Program-made: the position numbers and the translations under genes
NCBI RefSeq assembly: GCF_027912495.1
Contig: NZ_CP115463.1
Span: forward strand, 2,864,501 to 2,928,500
DNA from: Caulobacter sp. NIBR1757
GTDB lineage: Bacteria > Pseudomonadota > Alphaproteobacteria > Caulobacterales > Caulobacteraceae
Reading direction: 5' to 3'
DNA: 64,000 nucleotides
Shown: one piece after another, positions 34,969-46,088 of the stretch
Layout: each line of letters starts with the position of its first letter
How positions within the stretch are numbered: position 1 is the stretch's first letter
The notes under the pieces: model-generated
Told to the model about the DNA's origin: nothing
The model's input: the letters and a program-made list of their open reading frames with translations, nothing else
The model's database searches: none

Positions 34969-35567
34969 GCCTTCACCCCGGCCACATCCTCGATGGCCTC
35001 GACAATGTTGGAATAGGCCCCGCACCGACAGATGTTGCCGCTCATCCGCTCGCGCAGTTCCTCGCCCGTCACCGTCATCCGACCGTTCAGGTCAGCCGTC
35101 ACATGGCTGGGTACGCCCGCCTTGATCTCCTCCAGCACCGCCACCGCCGAACAGATCTGGCCCGGCGTGCAATAGCCGCACTGGTAGCCGTCATGTTTCA
35201 CGAACGCCGCCTGCATCGGATGCAGGTCGCCCGGCGTCCCCAGGCCCTCGATGGTGGTGACCGCCTCGCCGTCATGCATGACCGCCAGGGTCAGGCAGCT
35301 GTTGATCCGCCGCCCCTCGACGAGGACCGTGCAGGCGCCGCACTGGCCGTGATCGCAACCCTTCTTGGTCCCGGTCAGATTCAGATGTTCGCGCAGGGCG
35401 TCCAGCAGGCTGGTGCGGGTATCGAGGGTCAGCTCATGCCGCTTGCCATTGACCGTCAGGCCGACCACCGCGCTGGCCGGCGCTTCGGAAGCGGCCTGGC
35501 CGGCGGCCGGCGAGGCCGCCCCCGCCACCGTCACCGCGCCGGCAATCATCACCTCGCGTCTCGACAC
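34965..35567 (-). CDS. paoA: Aldehyde oxidoreductase, [2Fe-2S] subunit with Tat signal (PaoA type)
   Basis: This subunit of about 200 residues carries two [2Fe-2S] clusters: the plant-ferredoxin type [12 protein letters not shown] with a later C in INSCLTL, and the C-terminal pair [13 protein letters not shown] and [13 protein letters not shown]. The N-terminus [19 protein letters not shown] is a twin-arginine signal (S-R-R-E-x-M, then a hydrophobic run). The GTG at 35567 is chosen because GGGAG lies six bases before it and it puts the Tat motif at the N-terminus. The folded complex would therefore be exported to the periplasm. No paoD-like Moco-insertion gene is adjacent. Confidence 0.88.
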   Translation of the reverse strand: MSRREVMIAGAVTVAGAASPAAGQAASEAPASAVVGLTVNGKRHELTLDTRTSLLDALREHLNLTGTKKGCDHGQCGACTVLVEGRRINSCLTLAVMHDGEAVTTIEGLGTPGDLHPMQAAFVKHDGYQCGYCTPGQICSAVAVLEEIKAGVPSHVTADLNGRMTVTGEELRERMSGNICRCGAYSNIVEAIEDVAGVKA

Positions 35568-35697
35568 GTCTATCTCCCAGCCTGGCGGCACGACCGTCTC
35601 CCACACGACTTGCGAGTTCAACGGCGAGCCTGCCATGCTGTTCCAGCGGATCGCTTGGCCCTCGGCAACCAAACCACGGGGGCGAAGTTTCCAACCC

Positions 35698-36282
35698 ATG
35701 CGACATCAATCCGCCTTCGCCGCCTCTGCCCTGGCCATCACCCTGGCGCTGGCTGCCTGCTCGCCAGCCTCGAACGCGCCGAGCGATCCTGTCCCGACCA
35801 CGCCCCCCGCCGCGCCCGCCCCCGCCCAGCCGGCCCCGCCCGCGGCCTCGGCGAACGTGCTCGGGCTTGAGGGCCTCGGCGATCTCAAGCTCGGACAGCC
35901 GGTCCCAGCCGGCAGCAGCTGGGCGTCCCGCGGCGCCCAGGCCAGCGACAGCTGCACCACCATCAGTTCGCCGGACTACCCCGGCGCCTACGCCATCGTG
36001 GAGGGCGGCAAGGTGCAGCGCATCACGCTGGGCCAACGCTCGGACGTGAAGCTGGCCGAGGGCATCGGCGTCGGCGACAGCGAGGCGGATGTGAAGAAGT
36101 GGTTCGCCGGCTTCCGCGAAGAGCCGCACAAGTACGAAGACGCCCCGGCCAAATACCTGACCGCCCCCAACGCCGAGAGCGGCGACGCGGCCCTGCGCTT
36201 CGAGATCGGCGCCGACGGCAAGGTCAAGCTGATCCACATCGGCATGGCGCCGGTGCTGGGCTACGTCGAAGGCTGCAGCTGA
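35698..36282 (+). CDS. Lipoprotein of unknown function
   Basis: This 194-residue protein begins MRHQSAFAASALAITLALAAC with an LAAC lipobox, then a Pro/Ala-rich linker (about 25-55), then a compact domain with LGDLKLGQPVPAGSSW, two Cys (SCTTI and EGCS) and VGDSEADVKKWF. The domain pattern of a low-affinity ligand-binding lipoprotein is seen in many alphaproteobacteria, but no family name is certain. The start overlaps no homologous upstream frame. It is divergent from paoA and ends two bases before the convergent guaA stop. Confidence 0.72.
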   Translation: MRHQSAFAASALAITLALAACSPASNAPSDPVPTTPPAAPAPAQPAPPAASANVLGLEGLGDLKLGQPVPAGSSWASRGAQASDSCTTISSPDYPGAYAIVEGGKVQRITLGQRSDVKLAEGIGVGDSEADVKKWFAGFREEPHKYEDAPAKYLTAPNAESGDAALRFEIGADGKVKLIHIGMAPVLGYVEGCS

Positions 36283-36283
36283 C

Positions 36284-37834
36284 CTATTCCCACTCGATGG
36301 TGCCAGGCGGCTTGGACGTCACGTCGTAGACCACCCGGTTCACACCGCGCACCTCGTTGATGATCCGCGTCGCCGTCCGGCCGAGCACTTCCCATGGAAA
36401 CTCGAAGAAGTCGGCGGTCATGCCGTCGGTCGAGGTCACGGCCCGCAGCGCCAGCACGTTCTCATAGGTGCGGGCATCGCCCATCACCCCGACGGTCTTG
36501 ACCGGCAACAGGACGGCGAAGGCCTGCCAGATCTTGTCGTAGAGGCCGGCCTTGCGGATTTCCTCCAGGTAGATGGCGTCGGCCTGCTGCAGGACCGTGA
36601 CTTTCTCCGGGGTAATTTCCCCGGGGATACGGATGGCCAGGCCTGGCCCCGGGAAGGGGTGGCGGCCGACGAAGTCCGGATGCAGGCCCAGCTCGACGCC
36701 CAGCACCCGTACCTCGTCCTTAAAGAGTTCGCGCAGCGGCTCGACCAGCTTGAGCTTCATGTAGTCGGGCAAGCCGCCGACGTTGTGGTGGCTCTTGATC
36801 ACCGCGCTGGGGCCGCCCCGGGCCGAGACGCTCTCGACGACGTCCGGGTACAGGGTCCCCTGGGCCAGGAACTCGGCGCCGTCGATCTTGGCGCTCTCCT
36901 TGTCGAAGACGTCGATGAACAGCTTGCCGATGATCTTGCGCTTGGTCTCCGGGTCGGAAACCCCGGCCAAGCCGCCGAGGAATTCCTTCGACGCATCAAC
37001 GTGGATCAGCGGGATGTTGTAGTGGTTCCTGAACAGCGAAACGACCTGGTCGCTCTCGCCCGACCGCATCAGGCCGGTATCGACATAGACGCAGGTCAGC
37101 TGGTCGCCGATCGCCTCATGGATCAGCACCGCCGCCACCGAGCTGTCGACGCCGCCGGACAGGCCGCAGATCACCCGGCCCTTGCCGACCTGCTGGCGGA
37201 TGCGGGCCACGGCCTCGTCCTTGAAGGCGGCCATGGTCCAGTCGCCGGTCAAACCGGCGATGCGATGGGTGAAGTTGCGCAACAGGGTGGCGCCGCGCGG
37301 CGTGTGCGCCACTTCGGGGTGGAACTGCACGCCGTAGATCTTGCGCGTCTCGTCGGCGATGGCAGCGAACGGCGCGCCGGCGCTGACGGCGATGACCTCG
37401 AAGCCCGGCGGGATCGCGGTGACGCGGTCGCCGTGGCTCATCCACACCGTCTCGGGCTGGCCGAGCTTGGCGAAGCCTTCGAACAGGGGGCTGGCCTTGG
37501 TGACCTCGATCTCGGCCCGGCCGAACTCGCGATGGTGGCCGCTCTCCACCTTACCGCCCAGCTGGGCGCAGATGGTCTGCTCGCCGTAGCAGATGCCCAG
37601 CACCGGCACGCCGGTCTCGAACAGGGCGTGGTCGGCGGCGGGGCTCTCGTCCTCGGTGGTGCTGGCCGGACCGCCCGACAGGATGATGGCCGCCGGCTTG
37701 ACGCTGGCCAGGGCGGCGACCGCCTTGTCGTACGGGTGGATCTCGCAATAGACCCCGCTCTCACGAACCCGGCGGGCGATGAGCTGGGTCACCTGGCTGC
37801 CGAAGTCGACGATGAGGACGGACTGGTGGTTCAT
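36284..37834 (-). CDS. guaA: GMP synthase (glutamine-hydrolysing)
   Basis: GuaA (516 residues) aminates XMP to GMP. The class I glutamine amidotransferase domain has [37 protein letters not shown] with the catalytic Cys, and [11 protein letters not shown] with the His-Glu pair. The ATP pyrophosphatase domain has [18 protein letters not shown]. The C-terminal dimerisation domain ends [19 protein letters not shown]. The ATG overlaps the stop of the RsmB-like gene by four bases. Together with guaB nearby it supplies the guanine branch of purine synthesis. Confidence 0.97.
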   Translation of the reverse strand: MNHQSVLIVDFGSQVTQLIARRVRESGVYCEIHPYDKAVAALASVKPAAIILSGGPASTTEDESPAADHALFETGVPVLGICYGEQTICAQLGGKVESGHHREFGRAEIEVTKASPLFEGFAKLGQPETVWMSHGDRVTAIPPGFEVIAVSAGAPFAAIADETRKIYGVQFHPEVAHTPRGATLLRNFTHRIAGLTGDWTMAAFKDEAVARIRQQVGKGRVICGLSGGVDSSVAAVLIHEAIGDQLTCVYVDTGLMRSGESDQVVSLFRNHYNIPLIHVDASKEFLGGLAGVSDPETKRKIIGKLFIDVFDKESAKIDGAEFLAQGTLYPDVVESVSARGGPSAVIKSHHNVGGLPDYMKLKLVEPLRELFKDEVRVLGVELGLHPDFVGRHPFPGPGLAIRIPGEITPEKVTVLQQADAIYLEEIRKAGLYDKIWQAFAVLLPVKTVGVMGDARTYENVLALRAVTSTDGMTADFFEFPWEVLGRTATRIINEVRGVNRVVYDVTSKPPGTIEWE

Positions 37835-39096
37835 TTTTTGCGGTCCAGTAGAGCTGCGAAGAAGCCGTCGGTGCCGGCCGTGCGGGGCGACAGGCGCAGG
37901 TAGCCCTGCGGCGTCGTGAAGTCGGGGAACAGGGTCAACTTGCGCAGCTTGAAGGCGTCGTTGCGGGCCAGGAAGGCCTCGACCTGTTGCTCGTTTTCCT
38001 CGGCGAAGAAGGAGCAGGTGACATAGACCATCCGGCCGCCCGGCCTGACGAATTCCGAAGCCTGATCAAGCACCTTGCGCTGCTCGTTCAGACGCCGCTG
38101 CAGGGTGTCGGGCGTCAGCCGCCACTTCGCATCGGGATGCCGCCGCCAGGTGCCGGAGCCCGTACAGGGCGCGTCGACGAACACCAGGTCCATCTCGCCC
38201 TGCAGGCCGTTGAGCGGCTCCTTGTTCAGCGGCGTGCGCAGTTCGAGGTTGGTCACCCCGGCGCGGGTGGCGCGCGGGATGATGTCGGTCATCCGCCGCG
38301 CGTCACTGTCGTAGGCGTAGATCTTGCCGCTGTTGCCCATGGCCGCGGCAAGGGCCAGCGTCTTGCCGCCGCCGCCGGCGCAGTAGTCGAGCACCCTCTG
38401 GCCGGCCACGTCGCCGGCCACGGCCGCCGCCATCTGGCTGCCCAGGTCCTGGACCTCGAACCAACCCATGGCGAACGAGGGATGGATCTCCACCGCCGCC
38501 GCCCGTTCGGCCGCCGCCGGGGCCGGCACGCGCAGCGCATCGGGCAGGATGCCGGCCGGCTCGGCGCCCATGTCGTCCAGCGCCTTCAGCACCTCATATG
38601 CGTCGCTCTTCAGGCGGTTGACCCGCAAATCGACCGGCGCGCGCTGGGCAAAGGCGATGCCCTCCTCGACGCGGTCCTTGCCGAAGGTGCGAGCCATGCT
38701 GGCCTCGATCCAGTCGGGATAGTCGCCCTGCACATCGGCCTTGGCGCCCTTGAGGGACGGCTTGGCGTTGAGGGTGGCGATCTCGTGATCGGTCAGCGGG
38801 CCGGGCCCATGCGGATCGGCGCAGGCTTCGCCCAGCCGGTCCATGTCCCAGTCCCAGATCCAGCGCAGAGCCGCGAGCGCGCGGGCGCGGTTGCTCTCCT
38901 CGCCCATCAGATGGGCGAGAGAGCGCTGTCGACGCAGCACGTCCAGCGCAAGGCCCGACACCCAGGCGCGGTCCTTCGATCCCGCGTAACGGGCCCCGTC
39001 GCTCCAGGTCTTCAGCGCCTGCCGAACCGGCTTGTGGCGCAGTTCGATATCATCCAGCACCTGGATCGCCGCCGCGATGCGTCCGCCATCCCTCAC
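37831..39096 (-). CDS. RsmB/NOP2-family RNA (cytosine-5) methyltransferase
   Basis: This 421-residue enzyme has an N-terminal RsmB-like region (residues 1-130) and a SAM domain with [19 protein letters not shown]. The two catalytic Cys occur in [15 protein letters not shown] (motif IV) and [16 protein letters not shown] (motif VI). The RNA target is probably rRNA or tRNA; RsmB itself is possible, but this Caulobacterales-type gene is shorter than E. coli RsmB and lacks a clear NusB-like extension. It lies between guaB and guaA and overlaps guaA by four bases. Confidence 0.88.
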   Translation of the reverse strand: MRDGGRIAAAIQVLDDIELRHKPVRQALKTWSDGARYAGSKDRAWVSGLALDVLRRQRSLAHLMGEESNRARALAALRWIWDWDMDRLGEACADPHGPGPLTDHEIATLNAKPSLKGAKADVQGDYPDWIEASMARTFGKDRVEEGIAFAQRAPVDLRVNRLKSDAYEVLKALDDMGAEPAGILPDALRVPAPAAAERAAAVEIHPSFAMGWFEVQDLGSQMAAAVAGDVAGQRVLDYCAGGGGKTLALAAAMGNSGKIYAYDSDARRMTDIIPRATRAGVTNLELRTPLNKEPLNGLQGEMDLVFVDAPCTGSGTWRRHPDAKWRLTPDTLQRRLNEQRKVLDQASEFVRPGGRMVYVTCSFFAEENEQQVEAFLARNDAFKLRKLTLFPDFTTPQGYLRLSPRTAGTDGFFAALLDRKK

Positions 39097-39115
39097 TGGG
39101 TACCCTCACTCACGT

Positions 39116-40631
<1,516 letters not shown>

Positions 40632-40664
40632 CCGCGCAGTGCCGCCCTGGCAAAATGCGCAGGC

Positions 40665-41528
40665 CTACTCGAAGCCGAACTCCCGACGGAGATCTTCCAA
40701 CTGAAAATGGCGGAACTGAATTCGCGGAGGGGAAACGCTTTTGACCCGCATCCGGGCCTTCACAACGCTTTCAGGTGGCGTCGCGCCCTCGGAAACGACA
40801 ACTACCATAAAGTGGTGATTAACAAGGGCGTTCAAGTTGGCCACGGAGTGAACATAGACCAATTGCTTAAGCGCCAGCGCCGTTCGCCCAATCAACGTTC
40901 GACCCGGATCTCGATACTTCAGCTCGACTATGTAGCGATCGCTTTCCGTATCGAGGATGGCATCCACTTCGACCGCTCCCCCAGAGCGAGCGATCAGCTT
41001 TACGTTACGCCTGACCGTCGCCCCCAACTCCTGTTGAAGCTTCTGAATGGCCAATGTCTCAGCCACGTAAGCACGCTCGATCAGCTCTTTCACTTGACGC
41101 GGAGAGCTAGATTCTCGCACCTCAAGAGATTCAGCACTCGATGAGGCGTGATGTGGTGATTGAGTAGACTGCGAAGACGCCGACGGGACTACCTCAGGCT
41201 CTTCGGGCGCGGCTTCCGTGACATCCTTTGCCAAGCGCTCCGCGACGTTTGGCGAGTCCCCCGTCTCTAGGAAACTCCGATCATCCTTGAAATCCCCTGG
41301 ACCATACAGTTTCTTGTGGTGTCGAATTACCAAATATGTAAACGCGCCGAAAACTACTACGGGAAACAGTATGATGAAAATTATCAAAGCATGCTGAGAG
41401 AATAAAGAAATCTCTTTGATCCTTACACCAAGGACCGTGGTGCTCAACGCGTAGATAAACGAGATAAACAGCGCAATTATCCCGAGAGGATTGCGCACGC
41501 CATTCGGCACCGAAAGTTTGTCAGCCAC
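40665..41528 (-). CDS. Two-pass membrane protein with a PD-(D/E)XK nuclease-like C-terminal domain
   Basis: This 287-residue protein has two membrane helices (about 12-34 and 45-68), a Ser/Pro/Glu-rich linker (about 100-145) and a C-terminal domain. Glu157, VEVDA Asp189 and VELKY Glu202-x-Lys204 line up as the E...D-x12-E-x-K pattern of restriction-endonuclease-like folds. Base composition is markedly AT-richer than the guaB and rlmE neighbours, suggesting transfer. The membrane tether in front of a nuclease-like domain is compatible with a defence or competence-related role, but this is inference; no homologue is recognised. An MrrNB/Mrr-type relation is another possibility. Confidence 0.65.
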   Translation of the reverse strand: MADKLSVPNGVRNPLGIIALFISFIYALSTTVLGVRIKEISLFSQHALIIFIILFPVVVFGAFTYLVIRHHKKLYGPGDFKDDRSFLETGDSPNVAERLAKDVTEAAPEEPEVVPSASSQSTQSPHHASSSAESLEVRESSSPRQVKELIERAYVAETLAIQKLQQELGATVRRNVKLIARSGGAVEVDAILDTESDRYIVELKYRDPGRTLIGRTALALKQLVYVHSVANLNALVNHHFMVVVVSEGATPPESVVKARMRVKSVSPPRIQFRHFQLEDLRREFGFE

Positions 41529-41563
41529 CCACCACCCCCACGAGCAACGAGGCTATCCGTACT

Positions 41564-42280
41564 CTAAATTGAAGGCCCCTTGAACCCCGTCGCCGCCAGG
41601 AAGACCTCCGAGCTGTCGGCCCGGCTGGCCTTGGGCTTGATATGCTGCACCTTCTCGAAATGCTTCTTCAGCCGGCCGATGACCTCGGCCGTCTCGCCGC
41701 CCTGGAAGGCCTTGGCGACGAACGACCCGCCCGGCTTCAGCACCGAGACGGCGAAATCCACCGCCAGTTCGATCAGGCCGACGATGCGGATGTGGTCGGT
41801 CTCGCGGTGGCCGACGGTGTTGGGGGCCATGTCGGACAGCACGATGTCCGGCTGGCCGCCGAGCAGTTCCATCAGGCGCGGCCCGCAGGCGGGATCGGTG
41901 AAGTCCATCTGGATGATGGTCGCCGGGCTCAGGGGGTCGACTTCCAGCAGATCGACGCCGACCACCGGACCGGCGCCCCGCTCCAGCGCGATCTGAATCC
42001 AGCCGCCGGGCGCGCAGCCCAGGTCGATGATCTTCGTGCCCTTCTTGATCAGCTTCAGCTTGTCGTCGATCTCGCTGAGCTTGAAGGCGGCGCGGCTGCG
42101 ATAGCCTTTCGCCCGGGCTTCGGCCGAAAACGGGTCGTTGATCTGCCGCTCCAGCCAGGCCTGCTGGCTGGGCGTGCGCCGGTAGGCGGTCTTCAGCCGC
42201 GCCGGCTTGTGGCGGCCGGCCTCCAGCCCACCCGAGGGCGGCTTGACCATGCGGCGGCGCGGCGGCTCTTCATCACTCAT
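41564..42280 (-). CDS. rlmE: 23S rRNA (uridine-2'-O) methyltransferase RlmE
   Basis: This FtsJ/RrmJ-type enzyme of about 238 residues methylates U2552 of 23S rRNA. It has GYRSRAAFKLSEIDDKLKLI with the catalytic Lys, IIDLGCAPGGWIQIALE (SAM site), PDIVLSDMAPNTVGHRETDH with the catalytic Asp, and FVAKAFQGGE with the second Lys. The ATG at 42280 begins MSDEEPPRRRMVKPP, an alphaproteobacterial basic extension. An upstream open frame overlaps ppx out of phase and is not homologous. The start overlaps the ppx stop by four bases. Confidence 0.95.
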   Translation of the reverse strand: MSDEEPPRRRMVKPPSGGLEAGRHKPARLKTAYRRTPSQQAWLERQINDPFSAEARAKGYRSRAAFKLSEIDDKLKLIKKGTKIIDLGCAPGGWIQIALERGAGPVVGVDLLEVDPLSPATIIQMDFTDPACGPRLMELLGGQPDIVLSDMAPNTVGHRETDHIRIVGLIELAVDFAVSVLKPGGSFVAKAFQGGETAEVIGRLKKHFEKVQHIKPKASRADSSEVFLAATGFKGPSI

Positions 42281-43380
42281 GCCGCCGCTTCTATAGGCCT
42301 TCGCCCTCGTCCGCCACGACGACGACGGCGCGGGCGCTGTTCGCTCATCAGGCTCATCAGGATGCCTTCCCGCAAACCGCGGTCCGCGACCCGCACCCGG
42401 GAGCACGGCCACAGCTCCTGAACCGCCTGCAGGATGGCCGCCCCGGCCAGCACCAGGTCGGCGCGGTCGGGCCCAATGCAGGCCTGCGCCGCCCGCTCGG
42501 CGGGGGTCAGGGCGATCAACCGGTCGGCCGCCGTCTCGCACTCGGCGCGGGTCATCCACATGCCATCGACCCGGTTGCGGTCATAGCGCGGCAGGTTGAG
42601 GTGCAATCCGGCCAGGCTGGTGATCGCCCCGGACGTACCGACCATATGGGCCCTGTCGGCCTCGAACACCTCGCGCAGCGGCTCGGCGTGCGGGAAGGCG
42701 GCGAGGATGTCCTTCACCGCCTCGACCATCGACCGGAACCAGGCCTCGGAGGCCTTCTCCCCTTCCGGGAAACGCTCGGCCAAAGTCACCACCCCGATCG
42801 GGATCGATAGCCAGGCCTTGATCGGCAGCTTCCAGGCGGCGAACTGTCGGGGCCGCAGGTCCAGCCCCTCCCCTTTCAGATCGACCCAGCTGAGTTCCGT
42901 CGATCCGCCGCCGACATCGACCACCAACGCCGCCTCGGCGGTGCGGTCCAGCAGGTTGACGCAGCCGGCGACCGACAGCTGGGCCTCTTCCTTGGGCGGA
43001 ATGATCTGCAGCTTCAGGCCGGTTTCCTCGGCCACGCGGGCGATGAATTCCGGACCGTTCTCGGCCCCGCGGCAGGCCTGGGTGGCGATGGCGCGGAACC
43101 GCACGCACTTTCGCCGCCGCACCTTCTCAGCGCAGACGGTCAGGGCCGCCATGGCCCGTTCCATGGCCGCCTCGGACAGCCGGCCGCTCTGGGTGAGCCC
43201 CTCGCCCAGCCTGACAATGCGGGAATAGGCCTCGACGACGCGGAATCCGCCCGGCGTCGGAGTCGCCACCAGCAGGCGGCAGTTGTTCGTGCCCAGGTCG
43301 AGCGCCGCGTAACACGGCGGTCCACCCTGCCCGCGCTGGCCCTCACGGGGCTGCGGCCGGGCGCTTGGCGCCTCCGACAT
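42277..43380 (-). CDS. Ppx/GppA-family phosphatase
   Basis: This 367-residue actin-fold enzyme acts on polyphosphate or pppGpp. It has ALDLGTNNCRLLVATPTPGG (phosphate 1), FRAIATQACRGAENGPEF, VVDVGGGSTELSWVDL (phosphate 2) and HMVGTSGAITSLAGLHL. The ATG at 43380 is preferred over an in-frame GTG at 43389 because of spacing to an AGG. It is shorter than E. coli Ppx and lacks its C-terminal HD-like domain, as is usual in alphaproteobacteria. It overlaps rlmE by four bases and is divergent from hspQ. Confidence 0.92.
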   Translation of the reverse strand: MSEAPSARPQPREGQRGQGGPPCYAALDLGTNNCRLLVATPTPGGFRVVEAYSRIVRLGEGLTQSGRLSEAAMERAMAALTVCAEKVRRRKCVRFRAIATQACRGAENGPEFIARVAEETGLKLQIIPPKEEAQLSVAGCVNLLDRTAEAALVVDVGGGSTELSWVDLKGEGLDLRPRQFAAWKLPIKAWLSIPIGVVTLAERFPEGEKASEAWFRSMVEAVKDILAAFPHAEPLREVFEADRAHMVGTSGAITSLAGLHLNLPRYDRNRVDGMWMTRAECETAADRLIALTPAERAAQACIGPDRADLVLAGAAILQAVQELWPCSRVRVADRGLREGILMSLMSEQRPRRRRRGGRGRRPIEAAA

Positions 43381-43529
43381 GGTTGTCACCTGTCTGCGCG
43401 GACGGCCGTGGATCGGCGCCCGGTTTCAAGGCGACCCTAGACCAGTTTGTCGCGATGAAGGAACCCCGCTCTTGCCGACTCCTCCATGATGACTACGTTC
43501 AGGATTCAGTCAGGCGGGAGGCGTACACT

Positions 43530-43868
43530 ATGATCGTTATGAACACTCAGCTCGCCAAATTCGCCATTGGCCAGGTGGTCCGGCATCGGCTCTTCCCGTT
43601 CCGCGGGGTGATCTTCGATGTCGATCCGACCTTCGCCAATACCGAGGAATGGTGGAATTCTATTCCCGAAGAAATCCGCCCGCGTAAGGACCAGCCGTTC
43701 TACCACCTGTTGGCCGAGAACGATCAGAACACCTACGTGGCCTATGTTTCCGAGCAGAACCTGCTGCCTGATGACAGCGGCGAGCCGGTCGGCCATCCGC
43801 ACACCGCGCTGATCTTCGACGGATTCACGGACGGCCACTACAATATGCGGCCCCGGGTCGCGCACTAA
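43530..43868 (+). CDS. hspQ: Heat shock protein HspQ (YccV-like)
   Basis: This 112-residue protein of the YccV/hemimethylated-DNA-binding fold has KFAIGQVVRHRLFPFRGVIFDVDPTF, PFYHLLAENDQNTYVAYVSEQNLLPD and DGFTDGHYNMRP, all family signatures. HspQ is a Lon protease specificity enhancer and substrate in enterobacteria. GGGAGG lies eight bases before the ATG at 43530; an alternative ATG is three codons in. No clear sigma-32 promoter could be identified in the 149-bp divergent gap. Confidence 0.92.
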   Translation: MIVMNTQLAKFAIGQVVRHRLFPFRGVIFDVDPTFANTEEWWNSIPEEIRPRKDQPFYHLLAENDQNTYVAYVSEQNLLPDDSGEPVGHPHTALIFDGFTDGHYNMRPRVAH

Positions 43869-43949
43869 CGCAACATCCTTCCGCCGGATCGGCCAAATCG
43901 AGGCAAATCCGGCGGAACTTTCCACCGGACGCACCGTAATCTCACCCCC

Positions 43950-44828
43950 ATGAGCGCCGATGGCTTTACCGCCGCGCCGCCCCCCGGGGCGCGCGAAGAC
44001 TGGACGATCGACCAGGGCTGGGCCGACTACACGGCCGAGGAACACGCGACCTGGGATATCCTCTACGAACGCCAGGCCGCCCTGCTGCCCGGCTATGCCT
44101 GTGACGAGTTCCTTCACGGGCTCGAGGCCCTGAACCTGCACCGCGGCGGCATCCCCAATTTCGAGGAAATCAACGTCGAGCTCCAGCGCCTCACCGGCTG
44201 GAGCGTCGTCGCCGTGCCGGGCCTGGTGCCCGACGAGGTCTTCTTCGACCATCTCGCCAACCGCCGCTTCCCGGCCGGCCAGTTCATCCGCAAGCAGGAC
44301 CAGCTCGACTACCTGCAGGAACCGGACATCTTCCACGATGTCTTCGGCCATGTGCCGATGCTGACCGACCCGACCTTCGCCGACTACATGGAGGCCTACG
44401 GCAAGGGCGGCCAGCGGGCCGCGGGTCTGGGCCGGCTGCACAACCTCGCCCGCCTCTACTGGTACACGGTCGAGTTCGGCCTGCTTGAAACGCCCAAAGG
44501 CCTGCGCATCTACGGGGCCGGCATCGTCTCCTCGCGGACCGAAAGCATTTTCGCCCTCGACGATCCCTCGCCCAACCGGCTGGGGTTCGACCTCGTCCGG
44601 ACGATGCGCACCCCCTACCGCATCGACGATTTCCAGCAGGTCTACTTCGTCATCCCCGGCCTGCAGGCGCTGCTCGACGCCACCCTGCAGGACTTCGCCC
44701 CCCTCTACGCCGCGCTCGAAACGGCGGACGACGTGCCGATCGACGCGGTCCTGGCGACGGACCGCGTCTTCACGACCGGGACCCAGGCCTACGCCGCGAG
44801 GGGCGGCCGCCTCGCCACCGCCGGCTGA
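43950..44828 (+). CDS. phhA: Phenylalanine-4-hydroxylase
   Basis: PhhA (292 residues) converts phenylalanine to tyrosine with tetrahydropterin and non-haem iron. It has LVPDEVFFDHLANRRFPAGQFIR, DYLQEPDIFHDVFGHVPML with both iron-binding His, and RLYWYTVEFGLL with the iron-binding Glu. YGAGIVSSRTES follows. It lacks a regulatory ACT domain, as in other bacterial enzymes. It starts 81 bases after hspQ. Its last 40 bases overlap the convergent acyltransferase gene. Confidence 0.95.
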   Translation: MSADGFTAAPPPGAREDWTIDQGWADYTAEEHATWDILYERQAALLPGYACDEFLHGLEALNLHRGGIPNFEEINVELQRLTGWSVVAVPGLVPDEVFFDHLANRRFPAGQFIRKQDQLDYLQEPDIFHDVFGHVPMLTDPTFADYMEAYGKGGQRAAGLGRLHNLARLYWYTVEFGLLETPKGLRIYGAGIVSSRTESIFALDDPSPNRLGFDLVRTMRTPYRIDDFQQVYFVIPGLQALLDATLQDFAPLYAALETADDVPIDAVLATDRVFTTGTQAYAARGGRLATAG

Positions 44829-45973
44829 GATTTCAGCCCGAACAGCGGCCGCAGGACCGGCATGCGCCGCGCCAGTTCGTTGGTCAGCAGGCAGCCGGCC
44901 ACGGTGATGGCGATCAGCAGCAGCGCCTCCAGCGGCTGCCACAGGCCCAGCTTGTGAAGGTGATGCGCCGCCACAACGATCACCGTCTGGTGGATGATGT
45001 AGAAGGGGAAGACCGCCAGGGTCAGCCAGGTCAGCAGCGGCCCGCCCCTCTTCAGATGCCGCGCCCCGAAGCCGAGCACCGCAACGATCGCCATCCAGCT
45101 GTTCAGCGCCCAGACGGTGCGCATGGCCATCCGCAGCGCCTCGGGGGGCGCGACGTCATCGCCGCGCCAGATCCAGGCATAGGTCGCCCAGCCGGCCCAG
45201 CTGACCAGCCACAGGCCGAACGCCAGCCATCGGGCCTTCTCGAACCCGGCCTTCACCCCCGGTGACCTGGCGGTCAGGAAGCCGAACAAGAAGGCGCTCA
45301 GCGAAACGGCGTGGTTGTACCAGTCGTCGACCAGGTCGTGGCTGATGTCGGCGCCGAGCACGACGCGGTAGGCCGCCAGCACCACCGGCGGAACCGCGAT
45401 CAGGGCCCAGACCGGCAACCGGTCCAGCGCCGCCTCCGCCGCCTTGAACAGCTTCGGCGCCAGCCACAGCAACAGCGCCAGCAGCATCGTGTAGAGGAAC
45501 AGGTAGGCGACGAACCACATGTGGTTCCAGGTCGGGGTGATCAGCGTCTCGCCGTCCAGGCGCCAGTGGCCAGAGGCGGTCAGGTACTTGCCCCAGAAGG
45601 TCAGGTAGCTGTCGGCAAACCCGGGGAGGTTCTCGACCAGTTGATAGTAGGACTGCGGCGGCACGATCACCGCCATGGCGAACAGCAGCGGCGGCAGCAG
45701 CCGGACTGTCCGCAAGCCCGCCAGCGTCCTTGGCGCCATCTTGTCGGCCATGAACCGCGTCGCCGCGCCGGAGACCAGGAACAGCAGGGTCAGCCGCCAG
45801 GGATTGGTCAGCTGCATGACCGGCTCGAGCCATTCCACCGGCCGCGAGGTCTTCACATGCCAGTCCCAGGGCACATAGAACATGCCGACGTGATAGAGGA
45901 TCAGCAGGCCGAACGCTCCGACTCGGATCCAGTCGAGGTCATGGCGGCGGTCGAGAGATGGGGTGGAATTCAC
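44789..45973 (-). CDS. Acyltransferase family membrane protein (OpgC/AT3 type)
   Basis: This protein of about 394 residues has around ten membrane helices. The N-terminal RRHDLDWIRVGAFGLLILYHVG contains the R-x-x-x-L-D-x-x-R...H pattern of acyltransferase-3 proteins, and TNPWRLTLLFLVSGAATRFM and WNHMWFVAYLFLY follow. Members acylate surface glycans or lipids. A GTG at 45973 with GGAG nine bases upstream is chosen. It is divergent from a membrane LytTR regulator with 115 bases between the starts, and its 3' end overlaps phhA by 40 bases on the opposite strand. Confidence 0.85.
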   Translation of the reverse strand: MNSTPSLDRRHDLDWIRVGAFGLLILYHVGMFYVPWDWHVKTSRPVEWLEPVMQLTNPWRLTLLFLVSGAATRFMADKMAPRTLAGLRTVRLLPPLLFAMAVIVPPQSYYQLVENLPGFADSYLTFWGKYLTASGHWRLDGETLITPTWNHMWFVAYLFLYTMLLALLLWLAPKLFKAAEAALDRLPVWALIAVPPVVLAAYRVVLGADISHDLVDDWYNHAVSLSAFLFGFLTARSPGVKAGFEKARWLAFGLWLVSWAGWATYAWIWRGDDVAPPEALRMAMRTVWALNSWMAIVAVLGFGARHLKRGGPLLTWLTLAVFPFYIIHQTVIVVAAHHLHKLGLWQPLEALLLIAITVAGCLLTNELARRMPVLRPLFGLKSQPAVARRPPLAA

Positions 45974-46088
45974 AACAGATGGCTCCGGACAAGACAGGGA
46001 CTGTCCTGGAGGGATGGCGCAGGCCCGCCTGCGCCGCCAAGGCCGCCGGGCCGCGCGGCGCCGCGCCGGTGACCAGCGGAAAGCGCCT

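Noticed and set aside
31798..35016. A 1072-codon plus-strand frame across the pao genes
   Set aside because: Antisense of paoC and paoB, with repetitive Arg/His/Gly/Gln composition. The real genes on the minus strand have complete cofactor motifs.
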